From Boothiomyces macroporosus (lineage: Eukaryota; Chytridiomycota; Chytridiomycetes; Rhizophydiales; Terramycetaceae), in NCBI GenBank assembly GCA_027604185.1, contig JADGKB010000080.1, positions 1 to 64,000 on the forward strand: a stretch of DNA of 64,000 bases. Direction: 5' to 3'. The notes below the pieces were generated by a model. It saw only the letters and a program-made list of their open reading frames with translations, was not told where the DNA came from and made no database searches. A program made the position numbers and the translations under genes. Shown here in pieces: positions 1 to 11,460 of the stretch. The number at the start of each line of letters is the position of its first letter. The first letter of the stretch is position 1.

Positions 1-122
1 TAGTTTCGATTTTAAAGAATTTCGATTTTGAAATATTAGATCCTTTGGTAGTGAAACAAAAAATGTCGCTCACTCTCCCAATGAAGAATGGTTTAATGTG
101 CAAAATAACAAAACGAAAATAA
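1..122 (+). CDS. cytochrome P450, C-terminal fragment (cut by window start)
   Basis: Open in frame from base 3 to a TAA at 120-122. The last 39 residues match the C-termini of the two complete P450 genes downstream: a stretch like FDFEILDPLVVKQ followed by MSLTLPMKNGL, which in the neighbours is KMSLTLPMKNGL or RMSLTLPMKNGL. It is therefore the third and most upstream member of a tandem P450 array. The heme-binding loop and everything before it lie outside the window, so activity cannot be judged. Family assignment by paralogy is firm; substrate is unknown. Confidence 0.85.
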   Translation, partial: VSILKNFDFEILDPLVVKQKMSLTLPMKNGLMCKITKRK

Positions 123-255
123 AGCGTTAGTGTAATCATTGATTGAAAATTTTGGTTATGACCGGAAAGGGCACCGGAAAAATCCCTCGGCCAATTAATT
201 TCCAAGGCAGTGCTGCGGTGGCATAGCTAAAAGCAGTCTCAACTTTTTTACTTGC

Positions 256-1748
256 ATGGAAAGCTGGTTAGGAAGCGCAAAACTAGCAGTCACCGCCGCG
301 GGTTTCGCATTCGCAATATATTATTATTACAAGGATGATGCTATTGGTTCCATCCGAGTAGAAAAGTCTGTCAATAGAACCTCATTTCACTTACCATTCG
401 TAGGCAGTCTTTTGGAAATGATGAAGGATATCGACGGGTCAGTCTTAAAAATCACATCCGAAGTAAATTCTCCATCGTTTGATAAGGCTGTTCTCCTAAC
501 AATCCCATTTGCAGAGCCAACAATTTTAGTCAACGACCCGGAAAGTGTAGAGTATATCACCAGCACAAATTTTGAAAACTATATCAAAGGAAGTTTCACG
601 AAATCTCGTATGACTGATGTGTTGGGAAATGGTATCTTTAATACTGATGGCCATGATTGGTTTATTCAACGGAAACTGGCTGCAAAGATACTCACCAACC
701 GAAACTTTAAAAACAATATCGATACGGTGTTTACGGACAATATCAAGGTGTTCATTGACGTCTTGAACGAGTGTGTGGAGAAGGGACGAAATGCTGACAT
801 GCATAATCTCTTTCACAGATATTTTATGGATTCTTTCGGTAGAATTGCCTATGGGGTACTAAATATCTAAATTAGATTGAGCTGAACAGTTTGTCTGAAG
901 GTACCTTGGACTATGTGGCCTCATTTGATCGCTGCCAAAATGCAATGGGCGATCGCTTCATCAATCCTTTCTGGCCAATCACAGAAAGGTTTGATTCTCA
1001 ACTGCAAAGAGATATTGAAATTGTCAGAAGCTTTGGCAACAAAGTTGTTGAAGATAGAAAAGTAAACGGAAACAGCAATGGGAATGATTTGCTGTCACTC
1101 TTCATGGATCATAGGAATGAAGATGGTAGTGCACTCTCAGCAGATGAACTTGCCGACCATGTTATCAACTTTATACTGGCTGGAAGAGACACTACCTCTC
1201 AGGCATTGTCATGGACCATCTACTGCCTGCACCAAAACCCAAAAGTCAAAGCAAAATTGATTGAAGAGATTGATCAAGTTTTGGGAGACCAGCTTATTCC
1301 AGAATATGATCAGATCAAGAAAATGAAGTATGCAAACGCTGTATTCAAAGAAACTCTTCGTTTGTACCCTTCTGTTCCAAGAGAAGGTAAAATTGCTGTC
1401 AATGACGACACTCTACCAAATGGAATCCATGTTCCAAAGGGAGCCAATCTAGCATTCTGTCCGTATGCAATGGGCAGGTCTGAAAAGATATGGCAAGATG
1501 CAGTTCAGTACAAACCAGAAAGATGGCTAGACGGAAAGAACCCCTCCAACTATGCATATGTCGCATTCATGTGTGGACCTCGTATTTGCCTTGGCAAAAA
1601 CCTAGCAGAACTCCAAGGTGTGTTCACTTTGGTTGCACTATTCAAACAGTTTGATTTTAAAGTTGTCGATACTTCAAAAGTCGTACAGAGAATGTCGCTC
1701 ACTCTCCCAATGAAAAATGGACTTGAGTGTGTCGTCTCTAGGCGATAA
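256..1748 (+). CDS. cytochrome P450 monooxygenase, copy A
   Basis: Two exons, 256-855 and 876-1748, joined across a 20-nt GT-AG intron (856-875), giving 490 aa. The N-terminus is a signal anchor (about residues 8-24, hydrophobic and Tyr-rich), as in ER-bound microsomal P450s. The I-helix oxygen-binding motif AGRDTT, the K-helix ETLR (ExxR) and the heme loop FMCGPRICLGKN with the thiolate Cys are all present. The overall layout resembles fatty-acid omega-hydroxylase-type P450s (CYP52/CYP86/CYP704-like), but that is inference and the substrate is unknown. It is the middle gene of a three-gene tandem array; copy B has its intron at the same codon position (after IAYG), so the duplication postdates the intron. 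Confidence 0.93.
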
Positions 1749-1919
1749 GAGGTATCGGAGATTGAGATCTCCCAATGACACTCGAAATCCTGATTTCAGC
1801 ACTGGCAGAAGTTTTGATAAAGAAATTTTTTTAATTTTCATGTGCGGTTTGAGGTACTTTTATGATTTCTTGGTCATTTGGTGTTGGCGCCACTGCTCAT
1901 CTCCGCGTCATTTATCCCG

Positions 1920-1927
1920 TTATATAA
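1920..1927 (+). promoter_or_regulatory. possible TATA box of P450 copy B
   Basis: TTATATAA-like element 25-32 bp before the ATG at 1952. Placement implies a very short 5' leader. Suggestive only. Confidence 0.35.
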
Positions 1928-1951
1928 CCTGCAGACTCAGCTTTAACCTTC

Positions 1952-3442
1952 ATGGATGGGACATGGCTGCAAGCTGCTAAAGTATGCGGATTAATTGGTA
2001 TAGCCGGAGCGGTATTATACTGGAAGTACAAGGATGACCCAATCGGTGCAATCAAAGTCGACAAGAATGTGAAAAGAACTTCCTTCCATTTGCCAATTAT
2101 AGGAAGCTTGCTTGCGATGGTACAGGATATAGACAATTCAATCGATTTGCTCTCGCAAGAACTTAATTCGCCCCATTTCGAAAGAGCACTAGTCCTAGCA
2201 GTGCCCTTTTCAGAACCAAGAATAATGATACATGATCCACAGAGTATCGAGTATATCACCAATACTAATTTTGAAAATTACGTTAAAGGGACTTTTACCA
2301 ATTCGCGGATGCAAGATGTACTTGGAAATGGGATATTCAATAGTGATGGGCACCAGTGGTACACTCAAAGAAAACTTACGGCTAAAATCATGACCAATAG
2401 AAACTTTAAATTATACATTGATACTGTTTTCACGGACAATATTTCAATCTTACTTTTGGTACTGAAGGACTTGGCACAAAACGTTCCTGTCGATATGCAT
2501 GATATTTTCCAACGATATTTCATGGATTCATTCGGAAAGATTGCCTATGGAGTATTTACTTTTTCATTCTAGATTGACATCAACAGTTTGCTAGGTGAAT
2601 CTCCAAGCTACGTTCGAGCATTTGATAGATCCCAGAATGTGATGGGAAGTAGGTTCGTAAATCCATTCTTCAGGTTAATGGATAAATTCAATTATAATTT
2701 AAGAGAGGATATCAAGATGATTCGCGAATTTGGGAATCAAGTGGTTGAAAATAGAAAGAACACTATGGAAAAAAGGAATGATTTGTTATCCCTATTCATG
2801 GAGCATCGGGACGAGTATGGACAGTCGCCAAGTACAGAAGAGCTTGCAGACCATGTTATTAGCTTTATCTTGGCAGGAAGAGACTCCACAGCCCAAGCAC
2901 TGTCATGGACACTATATTGCCTTTCCAAAAACCCTCATGCTAAAGAATGTCTTTTAAAAGAGATTAAAGATATTCTTGGAGACAAAGAAATTCCAGACTA
3001 TGAACAGGTTAGAAAGATGAAGTATGCAAATGCAGTTTTTAAAGAAACTTTAAGACTTTATCCTTCTGTTCCAAGAGAAGGTAAGGTAGCGCTTCAAGAC
3101 GATATATTGCCCAACGGTACACGAATCCCTAAAGGTGCAATTGTATCGTTTTACCCTTACGCTATGGGACGATCTGAAAAGCTATGGAAGGATGCAGTTC
3201 AGTATAAACCAGAAAGATGGCTCAATTCCAAGCAGCCATCTAGCTATGAATACACTGCCTTCATGTGCGGCCCTCGAATTTGTTTAGGCAAAAACTTGGC
3301 GGAGCTTCAAGGCGTGTTTACATTGGTGGCTATTCTCAACAACTTTGATTTTGAAATAATCAACCCTTTATCTGTTGAAAAAAAGATTTCTCTTACGTTG
3401 CCCATGAAAAACGGGTTGATTTGCCAGTTGACGAGGAAATAA
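1952..3442 (+). CDS. cytochrome P450 monooxygenase, copy B
   Basis: Exons 1952-2551 and 2573-3442 flank a 21-nt GT-AG intron (2552-2572); product 489 aa. Same plan as copy A: N-terminal membrane anchor, I-helix AGRDST, K-helix ETLRLYPS, and heme loop FMCGPRICLGKN. Intron position and flanking residues (IAYG before, IDINS after) match copy A, although the intron sequences themselves are unrelated. The retained intron would add an in-frame TAG, so the unspliced message is truncated. About 200 bp separates it from copy A, enough for its own promoter. Paralogues probably share a substrate class such as fatty acids, but this is not shown by the sequence. Confidence 0.93.
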
Positions 3443-3837
3443 TATTTATCTTTGCCTAAAAAAGAGTTGTTCTGCTTTTTGCGATTATATTTATATCTGT
3501 CGACCTGTAATAAAAGCATTCACTAGATCGAAAGCACCTTAGTTATGAATGATATTGAACCTACAGTTATCAAAGATAGCCAAGAGCGCGATTAATTACA
3601 GCCTAATGCGACAACTCAAGCAAGCCAGACTTTAGAATTCCTACATATCAGGAATACGATTTGAGCGAGTCTGAATAATGCCGCCAATCAACTACCAATG
3701 GAACAAAGCACCGCTTCCACGATCCCTATCCATTAGCTCTATTTATATCCTGTTACAGGTTGAAATATTTTCCCTTGTCCAGCATCAAAACCTCTTTTTG
3801 TTGTGGTGGAAAAAACAGTAAAAAAGCTGAAAAGAGC
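3443..3837. other. intergenic region between P450 B and ADA3
   Basis: 395 bp. An open frame runs into the ADA3 start from upstream (from a TTG at 3760), but there is no ATG before 3838. I see no RNA gene, repeat or second gene here; it should hold the P450 terminator and the ADA3 promoter. Confidence 0.5.
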
Positions 3838-5490
3838 ATGTCGAAACCGCTCCTTAAACCACCTGCGTTGAACACAGAACCCATACCTCTGGTGCAGAGC
3901 GACTACCGTTATAAGCATTATATCAACGCTGATGAAATCCAGACGCTCAGTCCTGGTCAGCCAATTCCGCAACGAGATCAGCCAATTCCCCCAATTCCCT
4001 CATCACACGAACTTTCGTTAATACATCAAGAATTGAAGCGCTTACTTGATTCTGCTTCTAATAGACTCTTAAATTATTCAAAAAACCAGGAAGTAATAAC
4101 AAATTGGATCAGGAAACATGACCCCAATGGAACCGTAAATATGGAAAATATCGACAGCAAACAACAGAAATTCAAGCTGAAAATTAAAAAGGATTCGTTT
4201 AGAGCCGACACTGGTAATTTAACTGCTAATTTAGAAGAGCCAGACTCGAACGAGTAAAATTTTCTAACCTCAGTAAAGACGAATTGTTAGCAAGTGTAGA
4301 CGATGGAGGGAACCGAATATCAATTTCAAATAGCGGAAATATTAAATTTACCGCAAGTGAAAAGGGAGGAAAGAATCTGGAAGGATTTAAACCTGTCAAC
4401 AAAGTAAATCGTGACTTATAAAGCTGATTACGAAAAAGGATAACAAGATTAAAAAGAGATCGTCAATGAATGAAAAGGACCAGATTAGTATCAGGTCAAC
4501 GCCAGATCCAGAAGCACCTGGTGAAGGTGATTATTCCAAGGCAAAGGTACTTGATTCTAATCCTAGGTCCAACAAAACCAAATTCCAATTGCTACTTTCT
4601 GGGCATTTGCTGAACAATATTTAAGACCACTAACATATGATGATTTGGCGGCTCTGGAAAATAACGTTTGTGATTACTAATGCCAGGGCGACGAGATTAC
4701 TCCGTTTATGATTCCGCCAGCTGGAAAGAGTTATGTGCAGCAATGGCAAGAAGAAGATGAACGATTATTGGCACTCTTTGAGGAAGGCGTGCCGAATCCC
4801 AGTTTGGCAACAAACAGAGAATACGTTGAAATGGAAGACACCGTTTACGAGGGGGACATACATATGGGATCTCTATCTGAAAAACTAATTTGCTCGTTGG
4901 TACGCGAAGGCATAGTACCAGACAAGTTAGATGATGATGATGAATTAAACACTATAATCAAAAATGTTCCTAGACCAAGAACGAAAACAGATTTATTCTT
5001 ATTTGAAGAACGTCTGAGAGCAGAATTGAAGCACATTGGTCTAATTCAGGAAGAAGAGTCACCAAAGGACGACAACGAGATTACTTTGCTCTTGCTACGA
5101 ACGCAAGCTCAGCTGAAAGAGCAGATCTCTATTAATTCCTCTAGAAAGAAAAGACTGTTAGAAATAGCAAAGCAGTTTATGGGGTATCAAGAGTACAACA
5201 CTTTCTTGGACGATATCAACAAAAACGTTGAACAAGCCTACATCCGACGCTTTGTAATTTAAACTAACGTAGAAATCAAATCCAAAGAAAGGAAAGAAAA
5301 AGACAATTAAAGAAATGGGACCTCTATCTGAAACCGTTGTGCAAATGTTGGAAAACCGCAAGCGCTTAATACAACAAGTAATTAGTAATAATACTAGGTC
5401 GGTCAGAACCATTTCCCGCCCGAAAAGTTTGACTTGCCTACAGCTTCAATATTCAACTATGAAGATTACGATCAAGAAATGGATGAATAA
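3838..5490 (+). CDS. NGG1: SAGA/ADA complex subunit Ada3 (Ngg1)
   Basis: Seven exons: 3838-4253, 4274-4403, 4424-4546, 4567-4665, 4687-5253, 5273-5377, 5398-5490. The six introns are 20, 20, 20, 21, 19 and 20 nt, and the coding total is 511 codons (510 aa). The conserved Ada3 C-terminal domain is reconstructed only after splicing: a segment like FWAFAEQYLRPLTYDDL, then PFMIPPAGKSYVQQW, and near the end GPLSETVVQMLENRK followed by an FPPEKF tail. Ada3 links Gcn5 and Ada2 in the histone acetyltransferase module of SAGA in the nucleus. The N-terminal third is low in complexity and poorly conserved. Because every exon but one is short, this gene is the best single proof of the tiny-intron model. 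Confidence 0.9.
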
Positions 5491-5548
5491 TTGTGAATAA
5501 AATGAATATACAAGCAAATATTTATTTGGGAACTGCAAGTACACGTTA

Positions 5549-6355
5549 CTAATGGCTTTCAATTTCAAAGATTGGCTTGTATTGGATAACATAAATTGGA
5601 GGTAACTTGGAATTTGATTGGCATTGATTTTGTCCTTGGCTATTTGAATTTGGAGGCAAAAACATTGGTGGTCGAGGGTTGAGGCCTTGTGGAATCGAGC
5701 CTTGTTGATTTTGATCGAATGGAGATTGGGTTTGTTGGTTTGGAAGGACTGGTCCTACTGGAGGAATCGGCATTTGAGTTATTGGTGATTGTTGTCCTGC
5801 TGGGAAACTTTGACCGATAATATTTGGCATTTGACCTTGAATATTTGGCTGCTGACCTTGAATATTTGGCTGCTGACCTTGAATATTTGGCAATTGACTA
5901 TTTTGATATGGAGCATTAACGAGCGGGTTCTCTAGTGCCGGCTGAATATTTTGGTTTTGTCCTTGGTTTGGCGGGAATAGGTTCTGAGCCGGGAAAATGG
6001 TTGGTAGATTTGATCCACTTGGGAATGGACCCTGAGCAAAGTTACCTGATGGCACCTGAGGGCCAAAACTGGTTTGGGATCCAAGTCCAAATCCTAGAGA
6101 ACCTTGAGGCTGACCGAATTGTGACTGCGAGCTTCCTTGAGATGGCTGGCAAATTTCGAATACGAGTTCGTTTGGTGGTTGTTCTTGGCTGTTTTCTCCT
6201 TGAGATGGAACAGTCTTAAAGACAGGGACACATTGCCAATTAGAGTTTTGATTTGACTGGGAGGTGCCAACCAGCAACATTGGTTGTACCGTTGATTCAG
6301 ATGACTGGAGTGGGGCAGCAAATGCTGATGCAATCAAGAGCGCTCGGAATTTCAT
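5549..6355 (-). CDS. secreted Gln/Pro-rich repeat protein
   Basis: Intronless, 268 aa, reading from the ATG at 6355 to a stop at 5549-5551. I chose this ATG because it opens a clean signal peptide (Lys/Arg at residues 2-4, hydrophobic core, Ala-rich end); the frame stays open upstream but those residues lack a signal. The mature part is rich in Gln, Pro, Asn and Gly, with three near-perfect tandem repeats of NIQGQQP around residues 140-165 and Phe/Pro-containing spacers elsewhere. Few Cys are present. Such composition suggests a disordered extracellular or wall-associated protein. I recognise no family. Confidence 0.7.
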   Translation of the reverse strand: MKFRALLIASAFAAPLQSSESTVQPMLLVGTSQSNQNSNWQCVPVFKTVPSQGENSQEQPPNELVFEICQPSQGSSQSQFGQPQGSLGFGLGSQTSFGPQVPSGNFAQGPFPSGSNLPTIFPAQNLFPPNQGQNQNIQPALENPLVNAPYQNSQLPNIQGQQPNIQGQQPNIQGQMPNIIGQSFPAGQQSPITQMPIPPVGPVLPNQQTQSPFDQNQQGSIPQGLNPRPPMFLPPNSNSQGQNQCQSNSKLPPIYVIQYKPIFEIESH

Positions 6356-6562
6356 TTTAAGAGTTATTAGGGGTTCTTGTAATTTATAACTTTTGTATTT
6401 TATGCCAATGCGCAAACCTGTCATGCAGTTCAAACGATTAAATGTAATATTGCGTGAATAATTCAAGCATATTATAGATATGCGCATATCTACGCATGGC
6501 CATCCAAGAATAAAGAATATGCAAATTTCTTGAACTAAAATAAAATCAAAATATATTAATCT

Positions 6563-8145
6563 TTACAAGGCGTTTTCTCTTTGATTCCATCCATAACTCT
6601 CATCTTTGATCGGTTGCGAAGTCGATTGAGAGGCCAGCGAAGCAAGCTCCATCATATAACCCGAACCGTTATTAGATGGAATCTGTCCCTGTTGAGAGTT
6701 GTATTGATTATTATTCATATAAGGTTGTTGAATAGGGTAATTCATAGCGTAGGGAACCTGGTTGGACTGCTGTATATTACTTGGGATATTCGATTGGACA
6801 GTTGGTTGCTCACCACTTGGAATATATTGCGAAGAATTACCTCCCTGCATATCTATGTGGGTTCTTTCGTGCTTCCTTAACGATCTAGAGTGGAAGTATG
6901 CTTTTGTGCATGGAGGGAATGAACAAACATAGGGCTTTACACTTGAATGGGTCTACATCAGAAGCCAATTACCTTAATGTGGGTGTTCAAACCGTCCTGT
7001 CTAGAGAATTTTTTACCACAGTCAGCGACAGGACAAGCAAATGGCCTTTCTCCAGTGTGGATACGGACATGGTTTTGGATTTTGTGTCTCTTTGTAAATG
7101 GCTTCAATTGACGACTGCAACCCCTCCATTCACAAACATAGCTGGCTTTACCAGTACCAACATGGTCTTGCAGAATGTGTTGCACCAATAAATCCTGGGT
7201 GTGCAACTCCATGCTGCAGGTGCCCCAACTACACTGTGTCAAAACAGCGTTTCCATCAGTCGGTGACAATTCTACGGTCATTTCGGAATTACCTTGTCCA
7301 TAATCCTGCTCTGCATAGTACATCTTATTTAGCGGTGAAACCTGGTGCAAATGGGAAGAGTAGCCACCCATTTGATTTCTATCATAAGAGTCGTGTCGCT
7401 CATGGGACAAAATTGGTTGACCAACTCTACTATCATAAGAATCATGACGTTCATGCCCTATCATTCCAGAATCATAGGATTCATGTCTTTCATGAGAAAT
7501 TAACTGCGAACTATCGAATGAATCATGCGAACCAGGCTGTGAATTCATATCGTATGAAGGCTGTCTTTCATGTCCGAGAGGTCGGCTGTCGTATACCCTA
7601 GTCTCTTGCATTAGTGGATGCAAGGGTCTAAATCCAGGACGGTGCTGTGGCTGAGGAGGTTGAAGCTTTGTTTGTTCCAATTGCATCCCGACAAATTCAT
7701 CAAACATAGTTGAGGTTCCTGAATAATTCTTCTTGTGCTCTGAGGGATATTGTGGGTAAGGCATGTAAGCAGGATTGTGCGCATTATTCATATATGGAGG
7801 AGAATGTAAATGCGGAGATGAAGGGGTAGAATAACTCTGGTAGTGCTGTTGCTGCATTTGTGGTTGTTGATAATTTCCCATCCCAGTCATTGAGTGGAAC
7901 CGACGGTGTTTCTGAACATCCTCTGGATGCTGTTGTTGAGGCGGATGGAATTCGTCTGGTTGAGTTAATGAAGCATTTCGCTTGTGCATCGATTTTATTT
8001 GTTGCGCTGGAGGTTGTGTATATGAAATAGAGACTGATTTACGATGTCCTAATCTCTTTGTACGCATTACATTTGGTTCTGATGGCAACTGTCCGTATAA
8101 CGGGTCTGAATATAGGTTGTCTAACAAGTTATCTTGGTTGGACAT
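6563..8145 (-). CDS. C2H2 zinc-finger transcription factor, GLI/ZIC-like (tandem CWCH2)
   Basis: Exons 8145-6973 and 6952-6563 with a 20-nt intron (6953-6972) give 520 aa. The intron falls inside a zinc finger: the first exon ends THIK and the second continues THSSVKPYVC, restoring the linker. Fingers in order: CSWGTC...H, CEWRGC...H, CPVADC...H, CSFPPC...H. The first two have Trp between the cysteines, the tandem CWCH2 signature of GLI, ZIC and fungal PacC/Rim101-type factors, where the two fingers pack together. The N-terminal 280 residues are Gln/His/Ser/Pro-rich with repeated SHERHDSYDS-like units; the C-terminal tail is Gln/Asn-rich. It is a nuclear DNA-binding regulator; the target is unknown. 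Confidence 0.88.
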
Positions 8146-8831
8146 CAGTGATGGAATAGTCAGGGAACAGTTGTTTCTTTTAAAAAGGTGGAGAACGCCT
8201 CAGTTAGAGAAGAGGGTGGGCAACGCCACAATTGCACAAGAGATGAAACCATCGGTGTGAGACGACGCCAATTCAGACCAACTAACGAGTCTAATCGAAA
8301 TTGCCTTTCGCAGCCCAGAGGCGAGTCGTACTTGAGAATGACTAGCATTTCTCTCTAGATTTATAAAAGCGCTTGTTTTTCAAGGGGCAAATGTGAATAC
8401 CCGATCCATGCCAAATACGAAACTGCTTCAGCTTTGATTTTTCTGCCCCATGTATTCCTTGACATTTTTGAAAGGGCCCTCACAAGATTGCAGTGAGATT
8501 TTAGCGTAAAGAAAAAAATAGATACTGCCTTCTAGTTGCTGTCTACTGCCAGAATTATGAAATATTAAAAATTCAAGGGGCCCAACCGTAGATTAGCCGA
8601 GCATATGATATGGTGATAGAGTTATTTCTGCTGGCACTGAAAGGGTATGAGATAAATAACAGTGAAGTGATACATATAAAGCAATTTTAAGCGGAACCGG
8701 TCGGACCATCACAGTTAGTGGGGTGCAGTGTATTGGTGGCCTCAAGCACGACAAATTTCTTTTTGTCAAAGACTTTAGTTTGAGACTTGCAGTTTTCAAA
8801 ATATGATTTTATACTTTTATTGCAGATATAA
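8146..8831. other. intergenic region, zinc-finger promoter side and RLI1 3' end
   Basis: 686 bp. Short minus-strand frames exist but none shows coding character or recognisable motifs. It contains the upstream region of the zinc-finger gene and the downstream region of RLI1. No RNA gene or repeat noticed. Confidence 0.5.
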
Positions 8832-10770
8832 TTAATCATCACCTTCCAAGAAAAAGTAGTTTCCACTCAACTTTTGTTCTTTGTCCTTGACAGATTCAAA
8901 CTTGTTGATACGTGGTCTAAAGTTGGTAGGATCTCTTCTGAATGTGATTTCTAGTGCCTTCAAGAAGGTATTCATACCGCTCAAGAGTGATTCAGGGCTA
9001 TTGTTAAAAACGAATTACCTGTTGGCTCTGGCTTTTACTGCTGGGGTACCGTCATATACAATGACTCTATCGGCCAAATATGTAGCCATGATGAAATCGT
9101 GCTCCACAATGAATGCAGTCTTTTTGGAGTGCATAATAAACTTCTTGATAACCTTTGCTGCAATGATACGCTGTTCAGAGTCCAAATAAGCAGAAGGTTC
9201 ATCAATCAAATAAATATCTGCTGGCTTACCAAGAGAAAGCACAATAGCAACTCTTTGCAATTCACCACCAGACAGTGTCTTTACTGGTTGATCGATAATG
9301 TTTTCAATCTGCAATGGCTTGACGACATCACTCTGGAACTGTTGATCCAAGAATGCACCCTTAATGTTCTTTAATAGCAACATACGGACAGTACCTTCGA
9401 ATTTGGGTGCAATCTTTTGAGGTTTAAGAGATACACGAAGTTCTGGTACCTGAGCTTCAGAATCTGCTTGAGTGATACCAGCCAGCAAACGAATGAATGT
9501 GGTTTTACCAGTTCCATTTTGTCCCAGCATGACAATAATTTCTGAATCAGTGAATGTACCAGCAGCCACTTCAAGAGTAAAGTTTCCTTGAGTCTTGGTC
9601 ATGGCAGGATATTCGTATTTTCTATCCTTGTTGGCAAAGTAATCATCTGCAGTTTCAGCAAGTCTGAAAGTAAGGGATTCATCACGGAAACGCAAGTTTT
9701 CAGTTGGGATTTTACCATCCAAGAAAATATTGATGCCTTCTCTTACGGAGAATGGCAAGGTGACAACACCGTAGGCACTAGGCATACCGTAAAGTACGCA
9801 AACAAAGTCTGAAAGGTAATCCAAAACGGATAAATCGTGCTCTACAACAATAACATAGGAGGTAGCATGCAACAAAGAACGGATTACTTTTGCAGCATTC
9901 AAACGTTGCTTTACATCCAAATATGAAGATGGCTCGTCAAACATATAGCTACGGTCAATCATCAAGTTACATATCAGCTTTTTGACATGCGGTCAAACCA
10001 ATGGCAAATCTTTGCAATTCTCCACCAGATAGGACAGCGATTTCACGGTCCATAACATGTTCGAGTTCTAATTCAGTTTAAAAATACCCAAGATATCCAG
10101 CAAAAAGTCCATGTTGCCATTGTCATACTTTGCATTGAGCAGCTTTCCAACTTCTCCCTTTGCAGCTCTTGGGAGATTGTCAACATACTGCGGTTTAATG
10201 ATTGCCTTCAAGTTATCTTCAAGGATCTTTGTGAAATAGTTTTGTAATTCAGATCCACGGAAGTACTTTAAGATTTCTTCCCAATCTGGAGGATCCTAAC
10301 TATTAATTCTGCCCGTGTAATTGCAATTGCAATTGGATTACATACCGCAAATCTTCCCAAGTTTGGTTTTTGAGCTCCAGCCAAGATTTTCAAAGCAGTA
10401 GATTTTCCGATACCGTTGGTTCCTACTAGCCCCAATACTTGACCAGGTCTAGGCACAGGTAAACGATGTAACTTGAATGAATTTGCGGAATATCTGTGAG
10501 TGGTTTCTTTTTCCAAATTGGTTGGTAAATTGATAATTGAAATTGCTTCGAACGGGCACTTTTTTACACAGATACCACAACCAATACACAGCTCTTCGGA
10601 AATATAGGCGATTTTGTCGTTTGGAGAAACTTCGATACAGAGCTTCCCTACAATTAAGTTAGAGTACCCATCCTGACTACAGGACATCCCTTTTTGCATT
10701 CTTGACGACACTTTTTCGGTTTACATTTGTCGGTACTGACGATTGCGATACGGGTCAACTTGTCTGACAT
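8832..10770 (-). CDS. RLI1: ribosome recycling factor Rli1/ABCE1
   Basis: Six exons: 10770-10668, 10647-10346, 10295-10088, 10067-9971, 9948-9019, 8997-8832. Introns are 20, 50, 20, 22 and 21 nt; total 602 codons (601 aa, close to the usual ~600). The N-terminus carries the two 4Fe-4S sets, including [16 protein letters not shown]1 has Walker [10 protein letters not shown], signature [12 protein letters not shown] and Walker [15 protein letters not shown]2 has [21 protein letters not shown] and [11 protein letters not shown]. Rli1 splits 80S ribosomes after termination and is essential in all eukaryotes, so the splice joins can be judged against very strong conservation. The second intron (10296-10345) is one of only two long introns in the window. 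The gene is divergent from the cytochrome b5 gene. Confidence 0.97.
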
Positions 10771-10836
10771 TTCGCTTGTAAAGTGAGAAAAAAAATAGGA
10801 GGCATTTTTGCAGAACAGTGACAAACTGGTGACTCG
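10771..10836. promoter_or_regulatory. 66-bp divergent promoter (RLI1 / cytochrome b5 gene)
   Basis: Only 66 bp separate the RLI1 ATG (minus, 10770) and the next ATG (plus, 10837). It must contain both 5' leaders and the shared promoter unless transcripts start inside the opposite gene. No obvious TATA element. Confidence 0.6.
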
Positions 10837-11460
10837 ATGTTTAATTACTTGAAACAAATAATAGCAGGAGAGGAAACAACGGAATCGCAATCTACTACTC
10901 CAACTGAAGCAGTAATCTCTGCTCCAGAAATTGTTGAACCACAAACTGGAAATGCAGAAATTCCAACCGCAAATACAAATATCGAAAAACAAGATTCTAT
11001 ACCGGATATTACAATCGAAGGAGATGCGATGGGCCCACCAAAACCTGGGGTTCCAAAAAAGAAGAACGACATCAATGCATTTCCAATGCTGAATGGTCCC
11101 CAAAGAGCAGCGACTGGAAACCCTCGTAAAATACCTTTGCAGCCAAACCATTCGCCTCTGGATTGGGCAAAGTTGAAAGCTTCCGGAGCTGATTTAAGAG
11201 GAGGCCAGGTACAACTGAAGAGATATCGGGATAGCGATCTCGCTTTACACAACAAGAAGGATGATTTATGGATGGCGTATCAGGGAAAAGTCTATAATGT
11301 GACTCCCTATGTTGCATTTCACCCTGGTGGAGTACCTCAATTGATGAGAGGTGCGGGAAAGGATGCGACTGAGCTTATTCACAAAATACACCCGTGGGTA
11401 AATATTGATATGATGCTTGATAAATGCATGATTGGATACTATGTAAAGGATGGACTGTAA
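10837..11460 (+). CDS. cytochrome b5 heme-binding domain protein (Irc21/Ncb5or-like)
   Basis: Single exon, 207 aa. The N-terminal 65 residues are Thr/Glu/Pro-rich and disordered. Then comes a PGVPKKK and [10 protein letters not shown] region typical of the Irc21 and Ncb5or group, and a cytochrome b5 domain in the C-terminal half with the heme ligand in [10 protein letters not shown] and the second His in the KIHPWVN region. No membrane segment is seen, so the protein is likely soluble, unlike microsomal b5. There is no flavin reductase domain, so it would need an external electron donor. Yeast Irc21 has a similar architecture; its function is poorly defined. Confidence 0.88.
   Translation: MFNYLKQIIAGEETTESQSTTPTEAVISAPEIVEPQTGNAEIPTANTNIEKQDSIPDITIEGDAMGPPKPGVPKKKNDINAFPMLNGPQRAATGNPRKIPLQPNHSPLDWAKLKASGADLRGGQVQLKRYRDSDLALHNKKDDLWMAYQGKVYNVTPYVAFHPGGVPQLMRGAGKDATELIHKIHPWVNIDMMLDKCMIGYYVKDGL

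Noticed and set aside
3760..3837. Upstream start for ADA3 at TTG
   Set aside because: No ATG in that extension; the first ATG is 3838. The same reasoning removed several other non-ATG starts (e.g. 15912, 57286, 35809).
6563..8145. Zinc-finger protein as a direct PacC/Rim101 orthologue
   Set aside because: It has four fingers and long His/Gln-rich regions; the tandem CWCH2 feature is shared by several families, so only GLI/ZIC-like is supported.
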